From Alviniconcha marisindica (Eukaryota > Mollusca > Gastropoda > Provannidae): DNA of 64,000 nucleotides. A model generated the notes under the pieces. The model saw only the letters and a list, made by a program, of their open reading frames with translations, was not told where the DNA came from and searched no databases. Shown here in pieces: positions 12,225 through 24,779 of this stretch. Every line of letters starts with the position of its first letter. Within the stretch, counting starts at the first letter, position 1. The DNA is taken from the NCBI GenBank assembly GCA_018857735.1, contig JABMCL010000013.1, positions 62,001-126,000 on the forward strand. The letters run 5' to 3'. The translations under genes were made by a program, and so were the position numbers.

Positions 12225-13800
12225 CATTGATTTTGTATTCACTGAAGAGGATGGGCGAGAGCGGTGATCCTTGTGGTAGGCCCATTACGAACTGATTAGA
12301 AGCAGAGCTCCACTGAGATTCCAAGCTGCATAACCACTGTCACTATACTTTCCAGGAGTGCTTCTTCGATCGATCAGGTCAGCGTTAAGCTGACTCTACT
12401 CCAGAGATTGCATGAGCAGGTCCATCAGCACATTGAACCGGTTGTGTGCGTTCTCGAGATCGATTGCCACAGCCGCTGCCTTTCCATTGGAATCCCTCGT
12501 ACACATAATACAGCTGCATTTTCCTGGTCTGAACGGCCCCCCGGATTTGCAGGGGCGGGGTATCATTTGTCCCCGAGGTCTCTGGCGAGTCATTTTTATG
12601 GCAAGAATGCGTTCCGCGTGAGTTTTCCAAGGATGCGGTATCCATTCAGCTTGCGGGGGTCTTTCCCTGATCTCAAAATAGGTTTTAAGAAGCTATCTGT
12701 CCAGTCTTCGGGAATGTAGCCTATGTTAGAGCTTCCTTCGTAGACTGCGTACAACACAGCCCTGTCCTCTTTTGTTAAGTTTTTGATATCTGAGTATTAA
12801 ACCTCAGTTATCCGGACTAAGGTGCTGTATCTTTCCCGCCTCTTCTAAGAACTTCGTTGATTCCTCCACTGTGATTTCATCGTCGGTACACTTTGTGCGA
12901 GCGTGCTGTTGAGATCACTGTGAGTATGCTTCCTTTCGTCAAGCCTGTTTTGGCTGATCTGTTGTATGAATCGCCCAAGTAAAGCTTAACCTTTCTCTTC
13001 ATTGTACTTAAGCCATGTCCCGTTAATGTCTTCTAAGTCTGGAGTTGTTTTGGTCCGATTATTCAAAACCATTGTTGGAGAATTGCCAGAACTGTGTTAG
13101 CGTTATTTCAGCGCTGAGTTCTTCACAGAATCGTGTCCATTTAGCTTCTTTTGACTCCTGTGCTGTCTGCTTGAACTGCTCAGTTTTGGTGGCTTGATGT
13201 TTTGTTTCTGAAGCGATTTTTTTATTTTTTTTATTTTTTATAGTCTGAACACCATCGGCAGATGGTCGCTTGTATGTGGTGTCAGCGTTTCTGAACAAAG
13301 GCATAGTGCTATTTTTGGGGAGACGAGAGCCAAGTCAGTTGTGCTGTTCGTGTCCCGGCGGCCTTGTCGTGATCCAAGGCGAGTTGGTAACGGAGTTGTC
13401 AATGGATTGAACACAACGTCACCCAAGCCGGGCTTCTTCCAGAGCATTCCCCTGAGGGTTGTTGCCCTGTTGACCCCACGTGCTTGACCTGGCATTGACA
13501 TCACCACCAAGTTCATCTCATATTTGTTGCAAGAAGTCAAAGCTCGCCTTGGTGCATGGTCCGGTGCATGGGTGTATGTATGTACTGGCCAAGACCAAAC
13601 TCTTGTGTAATGCTCAATGCTAAGGGTCCTAGTCGATCACTCTCGGAGAGCCCTCGTGCCCGAGAAAGTGCAATGGATGTCCTTACCAGCCTGGTGCCGC
13701 CCGACACTGATACAGCCAGGCTGCCAGCGTTTGCTACTGTTTATCATAGCAGCCATTCAGTCCCTGTACATGAGTCCACCGTAGGCTTTGGGTTTTATTA
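12225..13800 (-). mobile_element. Decayed non-LTR retrotransposon (endonuclease plus reverse transcriptase)
   Basis: Read on the minus strand from about 13800 downward. At 13540-13240 the frame gives ALVSPKI then TPHTSDHLPMVF, the SDHLP motif that ends AP-like endonuclease domains. At 13200-13060 comes a linker ending KWTRFCEELSAE, typical of the segment before the RT. At 12715-12650, IPEDW, LKPILRSGKDPRKLNGYRI matches the first RT blocks; near 12480-12410, AAVAIDLENAHNRF matches the catalytic-block-A region; near 12275-12235, VMGLPQGSPLSPILF matches the QG.PLSP block. These lie in different frames with stops, so the copy is dead, and it ends before the YADD box. The pattern fits I/Nimb/Jockey-type LINEs of molluscs; the exact clade is inference. 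Confidence 0.82.
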
Positions 13801-13944
13801 CTGAGTTTTTCACCTCTACACCCATTGCAATTGATATGTTTGACTATGTTTGATCAGCATCCTCTGAGTAATGGTCTCTATTATTTATGTAGTTATTACT
13901 CATTCACGCCTACGAGAATGCATTGCTTGTGGGTAAAAGGTGTG

Positions 13945-14190
13945 CGGTTATTCGAAAGGAGATACTTTTCCTTCTCCGAGTCTACGTTCGCTCGGGGAGG
14001 TCCCAACTTTTCTGTCGCCTGAACCACTCGGCCACCGGACCACACGACAATTTATAGGAAATGGAACCAGTAAATATGTACTTTTTGCTGTAGGGGTAGC
14101 CTGTATGGGGCTCGAACCAGGGTCCCCCCATGTGGTGGGAATTTTGGGTCCCAAATCTGTTACCTGAATCACTCGGCTACTGGACCATAA
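13945..14190 (-). mobile_element. tRNA-derived SINE head(s), minus strand
   Basis: On the minus strand 14190-14088 reads GTAGCCGAGTGATTCAGG (A-box-like, serine/leucine tRNA type) and, about 45 nt later, CCTGGTTCGAGCCCC (B box). A second A-box-like head, GGTGGCCGAGTGGTTCAGG, lies at about 14033-14014. The acceptor arms do not pair as in a real tRNA, so I call a SINE promoter region and not a tRNA gene. Confidence 0.65.
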
Positions 14191-14199
14191 ACTGCAAAG

Positions 14200-15008
14200 A
14201 TGACCATTTGTTGTTCAAAGACATTGCTAGGACCACCAGCAGCAACAGTGCCCTAAAAGCCACACCAGAATGGTGCTACAACAGTCTGCTTGCCGTATCC
14301 TTCATTGACGACTTCAGCCCCACCTCAAGTGCCTCTTGCCCGGATCCAGCTTGAAAACTTCCAGGACATTATGAGAACTTCAGGCAAGGTTCACAACGAA
14401 TATAAAATCATGCCAACAGAACCGACTTGTTGACGTCAACCCTAATGAGTATTACTTGATCTCAGCAATCCCATGCCAGTTCAGTTTCTGAGGACACGAA
14501 GCCAGTCTTTACCCTCCCCACCCCACCACCATCCCGACCCCTCACCCCCACCCCCAACACACACAGACACACACACACCTCCCAACGTCATAACTGACAC
14601 ATATAATGACTCCTTTATATCGGGAATCCGAATCCGTAATTTCGTCATCCTTCCCATGGATGATCCGTCAGCTACGCCAATGCCGTACTTCAGATCTTCA
14701 CTGAAGGGATAGATGAACGGTGGCCATCCTAATCACTATCAGGATCAACGACTTTTTCCGTTTTTAACTTCTAGCTTTGAGGTTCTGCGTACGCAGAAAC
14801 TGAAGTTGTTTTGTTGAGAACCCAACCCAGAGTTTTCCGGCAAAAAAATCTTGTCTAAGCGGTAAAAGATTTTTAAATAAAACTAGAAACGAAAGATTTT
14901 CATTTCAAAATGCATACCACTGCATCTTTGATGTTCAGCGCGTCGCCTGGAGGTCAAGAACATTAGTTAGGCAGCGGTAATAGCCGGTGCCGACCTAGGC
15001 GACACGCC
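14200..15008. other. Intergenic sequence, no gene recognised
   Basis: Contains a short C- and CA-rich stretch at 14510-14580. Frames here lack known motifs. The right end abuts the 8-bp target duplication of the next element. Confidence 0.4.
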
Positions 15009-15016
15009 ACAGGCGT
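15009..15016. repeat. 8-bp target-site duplication, left copy
   Basis: ACAGGCGT, repeated exactly at 16723-16730 on the other side of the inverted-repeat element. Confidence 0.6.
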
Positions 15017-16722
<1,706 letters not shown>

Positions 16723-16730
16723 ACAGGCGT
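16723..16730. repeat. 8-bp target-site duplication, right copy
   Basis: ACAGGCGT, identical to 15009-15016. Confidence 0.6.
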
Positions 16731-16961
16731 CATGACGTCAGCGTTGCTGTGGCCTGCCACAGCTCCGTCGCACACACGAGCGACAGTCAAGCGACAGGCG
16801 ATGCAAAAAAAGAGTTGACCAACAAGCCCTGTCCCATCGCCGTAGCAATTGTACTGATCGTAATATACATGGGGATGTGTATTCTAAGCGATTTATATGT
16901 TTTAATAGGCCCTACAAGTCATCTGATCTCGCCTTTTCTCAGTCTTCAGTTACACGTTTCA

Positions 16962-17100
16962 AAATAATAATAATAATGGAAATTTGTAAAGCGCCTACCC
17001 TGCGGGTCAAAGCGCTGAACAAGCATAGTATAACACATATAATGTACATCGAGATGGAAAATGTTATCAGCAATAAAAACAACAACAACAACAAACAAAA
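16962..17100. repeat. (AAT)n 'AAGCGC' repeat element
   Basis: AATAATAATAATAATGG, then TTTGTAAAGCGCCTACCC and TCAAAGCGCTGAAC. The same layout, (AAT)n followed by TATAAAGCGC or TATAGCGC and later ACTGCGC, recurs at 21645-21700, 26040-26090, 47560-47620, 49845-49920 and, diverged, 55285-55350 and 56170-56210. This is a dispersed family of the kind common in marine invertebrates. Confidence 0.65.
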
Positions 17101-17444
17101 AAACTAACACATAATGTAGACAAGGGTTCAAGCGTGACTATGCAAAACCAAACCAAAGGACGCGTATCGTGAACATATAACGGATTGTTTCGCTGTCTGA
17201 CCTTCGCGGTTAGCTGGACGTTAGATACCAGATGACTGTTTTCATTCCACCTGTACATATTCGGGTGCAGGTTTAAGCAACGTTAACCCTTCAGATTGTC
17301 TTTGAGTGATCAGGGGAGACAGCGCTTTCTCAGTGCTCGCTTTGCACGTAACCTCACTTGAAGGTCGGGGTATCTATAAACATAAATTACCGTGAAAAAA
17401 GAAGACACATTAATAAGGCTAACTGGCATCAAAAACTTCACATT

Positions 17445-17565
17445 CAGTAACACACACACACACACGCACGCACGCACTCACGCACGCTTTTTTGAACAAC
17501 ACACAAAATACACGCACGCACGCACGCACTCACGCACGCTTTTTTGAACAAGACACAAAATAATC
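17445..17565. repeat. Two tandem ~60-bp units built on CACGCACG
   Basis: ACGCACGCACTCACGCACGC followed by TTTTTTGAACAA(C/G)ACACAAAATA occurs twice in a row, about 57 bp apart. Confidence 0.85.
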
Positions 17566-17837
17566 GCTGTGTTCTCTTCAGGCTATCGCAACTGCTTATT
17601 TTACTTATCATTCAAAAGTACAAAATCATCCACTTAAAACATTAAATGTGGTCAACCACTGAGACAAAATTGGCAATCAATGACAAGATTCAGCGCGCGC
17701 GCGCCCCCACTGAAACACACACACACACTGAAACTCGCACGCGCGCCTCCACTCACAAGAACATCAATAATGATGGTAATAAATATACGATAAAATCAAT
17801 CAGGTGACCACTACCACAGTGTTAACGGCTCTCTTGG

Positions 17838-19262
17838 CTATATCTCCTGTTCAAATATCAACGACACTTGTGTCTTTTTGCAACGCTGGGCTTCTGTCAC
17901 TTTGTTCCTCCGCTCATTGCGTCGCTGTTCCTCTTCAATCTGGTTCACCCACTGCTGAGTCCGAACCCTCGAAGACACCCTACGTCTGTTCAGTTTTCTC
18001 AAGGCTGGTGTCAGGGTCCTGTTGGGCGCGTTGCACGTGTCTTGGCCTGTCAAACGAGGACACAGATACGGGTCGAGGCCGTTCTCGTAGTCAAAATCAC
18101 CGATGGTGTCGTCGTCGACCTCGCTGCCGGAGAGGTCCCGGAAGGAACGGCGGGAGGGGGAGGAGGGGTAGTAGTGCATGGTGGCGTTCAGCTCGTGCAC
18201 CAGGGCGGCGAGGCTGACGTTGCCCGCGCGTGCAGGTTGCGGGAGGGACCGGGAAAGGGGCTGGAGGGGCTCCTTGCTGCCGCTGGCTTCCCGCGGCGGC
18301 TCTCTCAGACTGTGGGTCCGGAGGAGCCCGACCCTGACCTCCGCCGTGAGGTCGTGATGAGGAGGTTTTCTGGGCCCCAGACTGCCCGTTTCTCTCCTCG
18401 GCACCACGGGCCTCGCCCGCTCTCTGCACGACGCGGCGGCCGTACCGCCCGGGTGAGCTTGAGACACGCTGAAACTCTGCGTCCTTCTCAACACGGGCAG
18501 CACAGTTCTCGCCCCTTGCAGGGAGTTTGAAAGATGGCGCCTGGCCAGCTCTCTTCGGCGCGCCGCCCTTATTTGCTGCTCTTGCGAGTCTCGCTCTTCC
18601 TGCGCGCCCCTCCCCTCCGCCTGAAGACCCCTCCCTTCCGGAAGACCCCTCCCCTCCTGAAGAACCCTCCCTTCCTGAAGACCCCTCCCTTCCTGAAGAC
18701 CCCTCCCCTCCTGAAGACCCCTTCCTTCCGGAAGACCCCTCCCTTCCTGAAGACTCCTCCCTTCCTGAAGAACCCTCCCCTCCTGAAGACCCCTCCCTTC
18801 CTGAAGACCCCTCCCCTCCGGAAGACCCCTCCCTTCCTGAAGACCTCTCACCTCCGGAAGACCCCTCCCCTCGGGAAGGCCCCTCCCCTCCTGAAAACCC
18901 CTCCCCTCCTGCACACCCTTCAGTCTCTCTTGCACGCCTCCATCGCAGTGCGACGTTTCCTGTGGCACATCCCCGTCGTGTGAAGGTGACGGCGATTTGG
19001 GGAACGTCACCGGAGGTAAGCGACGTGACGCGGCAGTGTTTGTCGTCACGCTGTCTTGCGGCGTCATCATTAAAGGAAGAATAACGGTGTGCTGCACCGT
19101 TTCGTTTCTAGCCACCTGAAAGGGCGGGGCTTGTGATGATGTGAAGTCTTCCGCCACTGGTTGGCGCCTGACTTTCAGCCCATCTGCGACTGAATCGGCG
19201 TTCCTTGGAAAACTGTTCGCCGGTCGCCGTTGAGCGATGTCTATGTCCGTGTAGTGAAGCAT
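17838..19262 (-). CDS. Hypothetical protein (~474 aa) with an EGRGLQ/EGRGLP repeat
   Basis: The longest non-simple-repeat frame in the window. It starts at an ATG at 19260-19262 (MLHYTDIDIAQRR), with an in-frame TAA about 18 nt upstream, and ends at 17838. Three parts are visible. Residues ~1-105 are polar and unique. Residues ~106-210 consist of about 16 copies of a six-residue repeat, EGRG(L/F)(Q/P), encoded by an 18-bp DNA repeat at about 18610-18920. Residues ~210-474 are Arg/Ser/Pro-rich and end in a basic, probably helical stretch (RKLNRRRVSSRVRTQQW then IEEEQRRNERRNK). There is no signal peptide or membrane segment. The absence of introns and the ordinary composition of both flanks argue for a real gene or a large exon, but I recognise no family. 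The opposite strand is also open through the repeat (DPSLPE), which I treat as a shadow. Confidence 0.5.
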   Translation of the reverse strand: MLHYTDIDIAQRRPANSFPRNADSVADGLKVRRQPVAEDFTSSQAPPFQVARNETVQHTVILPLMMTPQDSVTTNTAASRRLPPVTFPKSPSPSHDGDVPQETSHCDGGVQERLKGVQEGRGFQEGRGLPEGRGLPEVRGLQEGRGLPEGRGLQEGRGLQEGRVLQEGRSLQEGRGLPEGRGLQEGRGLQEGRGLQEGRVLQEGRGLPEGRGLQAEGRGAQEERDSQEQQIRAARRRELARRHLSNSLQGARTVLPVLRRTQSFSVSQAHPGGTAAASCRERARPVVPRRETGSLGPRKPPHHDLTAEVRVGLLRTHSLREPPREASGSKEPLQPLSRSLPQPARAGNVSLAALVHELNATMHYYPSSPSRRSFRDLSGSEVDDDTIGDFDYENGLDPYLCPRLTGQDTCNAPNRTLTPALRKLNRRRVSSRVRTQQWVNQIEEEQRRNERRNKVTEAQRCKKTQVSLIFEQEI

Positions 19263-19269
19263 CACTGCT

Positions 19270-20525
19270 GCTCTGATTTAGCTGTACTCTGTTCCAACAC
19301 CGTTGTGGACCTAAGAAGGACTCTTGGCACTGGATCACACTTATTCGCGTTAGTCCTTTTAGCCTGTACACAGTTTGAAGGAAGGGAATGTGGTGTGCTC
19401 GTGGTATTAATACTAACAACTGGCAGATCGTCTGTAGTTCCACATGCCGAGTGTGGTTCGGTGGTCAGCCACCTCTGTGATGTGTCTGTGACACGCAGAT
19501 CTCAGTTTCAAGCGCTTTGCCATTTGCCTAGATGACGTAGCTTAAACTCGATCATATGTACGGCTTCTTCAGCTACTGAAATTTGCTAGTTCTTGCTTAG
19601 AAAATAACGAAAGTTACTCATTTCACCTTACTGCAAACTGGCTAACCAAGTTATGTGCACTCGGAAGACCTGAAATGACACCTTTTTTTCAGCATTTTTT
19701 TAACTTTAATTGACAAAGACTGTTTTTTGATGTTGTTTTGGTGTTGTTGTTGTTGTTGTTGTTGCTGTTGTAATTTCGTGTTCAAGCAGCGAAACAAAGA
19801 ATGAAAGGAGGGAAGAAAGAAAAAAAAAGCTAGCTAGATGGATCGACCTCCAGAGTAACTATCCGGTACTTCCACAATCTGGTTCTTGACATCGGATCTT
19901 TCAGTCCAGAGACTGCGGACCGGAGAACAGCATGCAGCCGCGCGTACTGCGTGGTTTGATCACACACAGGCGCTCTACTTCAAATTAGCTGCACGTACCC
20001 CACCGCATTTCACTTCCGAGTTCGCCGCTACGTTCCTTTGATCGCTAAGTTAAGACAAGTCCAACAATCACGTGTTTTTCAACTGCATTCGGTCGTAAAT
20101 CCAGGCAAGCCGTCCAGTCCCCTTGGCAGGAAGGCAGTACAAATAGTTGATCAGTGATTTCGCCCACCGGTGAAAGTGGGTCAAGTGCATGGGACCAGTC
20201 AGCGAAGGAGAGGTGGTGGTGGTGGTGGTGTCGACACGGCGTGGCCAGTGGTGTTCGATGTTATCAGCGCTGTTGGCCACTTGTCAGGTTATCAGCCGCG
20301 CAGGCCCGTTAGAACGTCGATTTGTCAGCACCTCCTTATCTGCCCCCGGGATTACCGTAAACACCATCGGGCTCTGGCAGTGGTGGCGTTTCCTTTGGCA
20401 CTCGATCACCTCCCTGAAACACACACACACACACACACACACCAGTGACAATGTTATATTAAACAGCAATTTGGGGAGGGGTTGCGGGGTACCAAATTCA
20501 GCCTTGAATGGGGTTTTGTTGTTTT

Positions 20526-20557
<32 letters not shown>

Positions 20558-20715
20558 GACAGGATTAGATTACCCTGATCTACTCCGTCTTGGGATTAAA
20601 ATACGACGTTGAAATGACCCACGAAAAAAGGGACCGCATAAACAATACAGGGAAAATGCAACAGGTAACATGAGAATAATTGTAATCAATCTCAGTGTTC
20701 GGGCTGTTCGGGCCA
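19270..20715. other. CpG-rich intergenic sequence, possible promoter side of the ORF at 17838-19262
   Basis: Simple tracts only: (GTT)n at 19738-19770, (GGT)n at 20212-20231, (CA)n at 20419-20442, and (GTT)n at 20517-20557. Frames here have no known domains. Confidence 0.4.
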
Positions 20716-20719
20716 CTCG

Positions 20720-20885
20720 TGCATGCATTAGTTTTCAGTTCCAGGCGATCAGGAAAGCGGTCGAGTTCGCTTTGGCTTCCGGAACCACGTCCTGTCGTGT
20801 ACCTACGTGAAGAAGCCCAATAATGCCGATTCGTTTCATAGTCTTCTGGCAACAGCAGCGATCATTTGTAAACAGCAGCTAGCTG
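20720..20885 (+). repeat. Dispersed ~160-bp repeat, copy 1
   Basis: ATTAGTTTTCAGTTCCAGGC, then GGCTTCCGGAACCAC, then GGCAACAGCAGCGATCA and CAGCAGCTAGCT. A direct-orientation copy lies at 23430-23615 with the same order of blocks. Neither copy is inside a recognisable gene. Confidence 0.75.
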
Positions 20886-21349
20886 ATGATAACAACAACA
20901 ACAACAACAACAAAAAGACAACGTTCGTGGCGGCAGTCGTCAGTAACAAAGCACTGACAAATCTGCCACAGATTCGTCAGCAGTTACTACTACTTGGTTC
21001 TTAATGTCCTCGGATGTCAGATGACATATTAGGGACAAGATATACGAAGCTCTTAATCATCTAAAGTTAATATAATCCCTTTGGCTGTAGAATGAATTAC
21101 TATTACATAAAATTTCTTACTTTGAATCTATGATATATTTACTCGGGTCTAGTGGTTCTTTCGGGGATGAGGTTAAAAACATATTTTACATATTTACATT
21201 ATTTACAAGTCTGCTCGCTTTACGAACAGGTTAAAAATGTTATATTTACAGTTTGATAGGTTAAAACATTGTCTGAAATAGAAACATGCAAACTGCAGTC
21301 CTGTCATGCATTCATGGATACATAATTCATTGAAAAAGTTAAGTCATTG

Positions 21350-21620
21350 TTAAGTTAGTGTTAAAAGCCCCAACTCCGTGCCGATAACGGTCGGGAGTGG
21401 GGTGGGGGTGGTGGGGGGTTGTTGACGGGCGATCCGAGCACCCCCTTCACGTCCGGGGACAGGCCCGTACGGTTGGGGGGCGTGGTTCAGCGCCGACACA
21501 CTGGGGTAGAGACAGGTTAAAAACATTGTGCACTGTGTAGATGGGGGCTCCCTCCGTCCCCGGGGGTCAACCCGGGTACTGGGGGAGCCCGGGACGTCAT
21601 AGGGCATCCCGCACATTTAC
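21350..21620. other. Isolated GC-rich island of unknown nature
   Basis: About 270 bp rich in GGGG and CCCC runs with palindromic-looking pieces (CCCCGGGGGTCAACCCGGGT) sits between AT-rich flanks that both contain AGGTTAAAAACATTGT or AGGTTAAAAAcaTA. An 88-codon minus-strand frame covers it but has no known motif. It may be a fragment of a transposable element. Confidence 0.35.
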
Positions 21621-21639
21621 AGGTAGGTCAGCAGTTGCT

Positions 21640-22450
21640 GTTGATCGCCTTTATATAGCGCTATTCTCCGCTCTCGAGCAGACTCACTGCGCGCGCATGT
21701 GATTCTAAATGAGTGACTATTTTTTTGTAGGGCGTTTTTAAATATCCACCGAAGTGGTGTACTTACAGCGCTGTTTGGTTGTTACATGGCTGGTGCCACC
21801 TGAAGCTGCTGTCGCCTCGATGCGTTCTGTGTACACCATGTAACCATTCACCATGTCACGTCACTTCGTGCAAAGCCACATACGTAGGATGCATGCGTGT
21901 ATAGCTGTAACCTGCACTTTTGGCATAATGACCGGGATCTTTTACGTGCTACTGCGGTAACACGGGTGTGGAACACAAATAAGATCTGTTGTCGTTACGT
22001 GGTAGTTTCTTTCGTTCCTGCCGTTTTTCTTGTCCGGTGTTTCAAATTTTATTTGCTTTCAGTTTTAGAGAAGCGTGCCGGTAATTTTGCCGGCTGGTTC
22101 TAGACCTAACTGTGAAGTGATATTAACTCGACTGGTCAGTAGGCTATAATTAGGCGGCTATCTTTAACTGGCCTGTGAATCAAGTATTCTAGCACAAAGA
22201 ATAACAACTAACTCGCGTGTGGGCTTAGTCATCAAAGGCAGTAAGCTGTTTGCGGGGAAATCACTCTACAATAATCACTGATAAACAATGCACACGCCGG
22301 ATACTATAGCGTTAATATGTATGCAGCTTACGGACTTTTGCGCAACTCGCTGTGTACACTCAGTACCCGTATAAGAAGTGATAAAATTATATACTCTACG
22401 AAGCAGGGTTGGCCTCTGTCATTGTGCTGAATGGCAACTGCGTGTGGGTA
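21640..22450. other. Intergenic sequence with an AAGCGC-family fragment
   Basis: The left 80 bp (TTTATATAGCGCTATTC then GCTCTCGAGCAGACTCACTG) matches 26045-26100. The rest has no recognisable feature. Confidence 0.4.
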
Positions 22451-22451
22451 G

Positions 22452-22455
<4 letters not shown>

Positions 22456-22532
<77 letters not shown>

Positions 22533-22581
22533 TGCATGTCTTAGGCGGCTAGCCTCTGCAGACTGTCATCGACTGGATTGT

Positions 22582-22646
<65 letters not shown>

Positions 22647-22665
22647 AGAGACAGAGACAGAGCAG

Positions 22666-22719
<54 letters not shown>

Positions 22720-22820
22720 GACATAGAGACACACACAGAGACAGAGAGAGAGAGACAGAGAGAGAGAGACAGACAGACAGAGACAGAGAGACAGAGAGAC
22801 AAACAGACAGAGCATCGAAC
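22456..22820. repeat. (TA)n, (GA)n and (GACA)n microsatellites
   Basis: About 37 TA units at 22456-22529, about 28 GA units at 22586-22643, and (GACA)n at 22668-22718 decaying to GAGACA-type sequence by 22815. Confidence 0.95.
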
Positions 22821-23121
22821 AGTCATATTAAGATAATGTTCACCCTGTCCTTGACTCACCTGTGTTTATAAGTAGGTTGTAGGTTGGCACACATGAACCA
22901 TGTATTGGGTCGGACAGAGTTCGAAGTTGTAGATACGTTGTTTTCCTTTGTGGTAGTAACAGAACGACACTGGAGGACGTAGGCTATTCAATTGTTTTCG
23001 CATCACCAAACAGACTTAACATCGTTTCTAAATGCAAGTTTGTTGTCAGACCCAACGCTCCCCGCGCAGCCTTTCCACGTTAACCGCATCGACAGTGAAC
23101 GGCCTGTTCTGGACTAAGTTT

Positions 23122-23333
23122 GCAGATCGTCATCGATTGAACACTTTGACATCACGGAGATAATTAACCTGTGCAGATCGTCATCGGTTGGACTCTTTGA
23201 CACCACGGAAATAATTAACCTCTGCAGATTGTCACAGTCATCGATTGGAGACTTTCACACCACGCAGATAATTAACCTGTGCAGACTGTCATCCACTGGA
23301 CTCAATGACACCACGGAGATAATTAACCTCAGT
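23122..23333 (+). repeat. Four tandem ~52-bp units
   Basis: Units start at 23122, 23173, 23224 and 23281 with GCAGAT(C/T)GTCATCG and end with GGAGATAATTAACCT. An orphan half unit, CTGCAGACTGTCATCGACTG, lies at 22556-22576, before the (GA)n tract. Confidence 0.85.
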
Positions 23334-23429
23334 CTCAAACGCTGCCTAGTACCAGAGCGTGGGCTTTGTCGCCAGAACATAAACGGATCTCTCAGTGTCG
23401 CGATTGAACAGGACAGTGTTCAGGCTGCG

Positions 23430-23615
23430 CCACACACACGTATTAGTTTTCAGTTCCACGATCGGGGAAAGTTAGCGATCGAGTTTGCCGCTTGGGCTTC
23501 CGGAACCACTGTTGCGTACTGTAGCCTAAGGACTCGAAGGACCAGTTCATAGTTTGGCATAGTTCACGCTGTGGCAAGAACAGCGATCAACTTGAACAAC
23601 AGCATGCAGTTAGCT
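23430..23615 (+). repeat. Dispersed ~160-bp repeat, copy 2
   Basis: Direct copy of 20720-20885, sharing GTATTAGTTTTCAGTTCCA, GGCTTCCGGAACCAC and CAGCATGCAGTTAGCT. Confidence 0.75.
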
Positions 23616-24497
23616 ACTCCCCCTCTTTCAGCCTTTCTCAGTTATGTCCTAATAAACCTAACGCCGAGATTAAAAATTGAGTCTGTTGGAAGGCCCTGAT
23701 AATAAAAATAATAAAACTGTTGTTTACGGCAGCGGAAAAATCTGTCACGTTTCGCTGTGTACCAAATCTCTGGACGGTTAAAGTCTGAAACCCAACTGAT
23801 AAAACACCCTTCTGTGCTTATTCAATGCCTGATTGAACTTGCTTCTCATTCTGTTTTTATTTCATATCGATTTAGTTCACTCATTATTCAAAGTCGCTGA
23901 CTATTTCACCTTTGTGTGAACTGAAAAGAAGACGGGGGCTCCGCGTCGAATCAGTGTGAGCTATCAAAAAGTGACTTCTTTGTCACGAGTCTTAATCACA
24001 TCGCCTTTACACGTGTGATTTTAAGCAGCAAATTGTCAAGATCAAGGTTACACAGCTGTTTTCACCGTACACCCCGGCGTGACAGTAATCTCACCTGACA
24101 GAGACAAAAGCCCCATTGCCAACACAGGGAGACCCTATCAGAAGATCATCCACAGCACGATCAAGTCACTAACATTCCACTTCAAGTCACAGATAACCTG
24201 TTCCCTGTTTGCCGCAGGCCGACAAGTCTGCTGAAAATGCCCATTGGTCTGAAATGGTTTGGTGGGCAGACAGTGTGAACTAGTCAGTAATTCCTTCTCG
24301 ACAATTGGCAGAAATGCCCTCTTTAAGCTTTTTCTTGGTTTGGGGGGTATCGCCGTCTAACAAACCGGCGTCATAAAGAACAAACGCGATCTTGACCAGT
24401 CATGCACGTTTCGTATCAGTCACAAACGCGCCAATGTTATTACTCCAGCCGAACAAGGCTATAAAATGACGATAATATGCAGTTATAGTCCACATAG
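23616..24497. other. Intergenic sequence, nothing recognised
   Basis: No reading frame of note and no clear repeat. Confidence 0.4.
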
Positions 24498-24775
24498 TTC
24501 AGGAGCTGTGTGAGAGTCGAGGTGGCCGTCCTGAGCTGTCCGTCCTAACGACTGAGCCTTCTGGTTTCCGTGGACGTAAAGCTATATTGAACCATGCTTC
24601 GGCATTGGTCTCAGCTTGTCCCTAATGTGTCAACTGACATCTGAGGACATTAAGCAACACTACCTACCTAGTTATAGTCCAGAGCTGTCGAGTCGAGGTG
24701 GACGACGGTCCTGGGCTCCCGTCCCTAATAAACCTACGGTTCCTGTGGACGTAAAGCAACACTTCAACAGTTACG
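24498..24775 (+). repeat. Two adjacent SINE-tail fragments
   Basis: 24498-24660 is nearly the same as 8775-8936. 24684-24772 is a second, shorter tail with CCCTAATAAACCTACGG and CTGTGGACGTAAAGCAACAC. Confidence 0.75.
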
Positions 24776-24779
24776 GTCC

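Noticed and set aside
11725..12242. Open frames of Cys-Val or His-Thr repeats over 100-159 codons
   Set aside because: Products of the (GT)n/(CA)n tract, open in many frames at once.
13948..14172. 74-codon minus frame over the SINE heads
   Set aside because: Explained by the tRNA-derived repeat.
14088..14190. Possible serine/leucine tRNA gene
   Set aside because: A and B boxes are present, but the acceptor stem does not pair, and no proper anticodon arm could be drawn; SINE head fits better.
18527..19084. Plus-strand frame with DPSLPE repeats
   Set aside because: Mirror of the 18-bp repeat inside the longer minus-strand ORF; it has no unique flanking sequence of its own.
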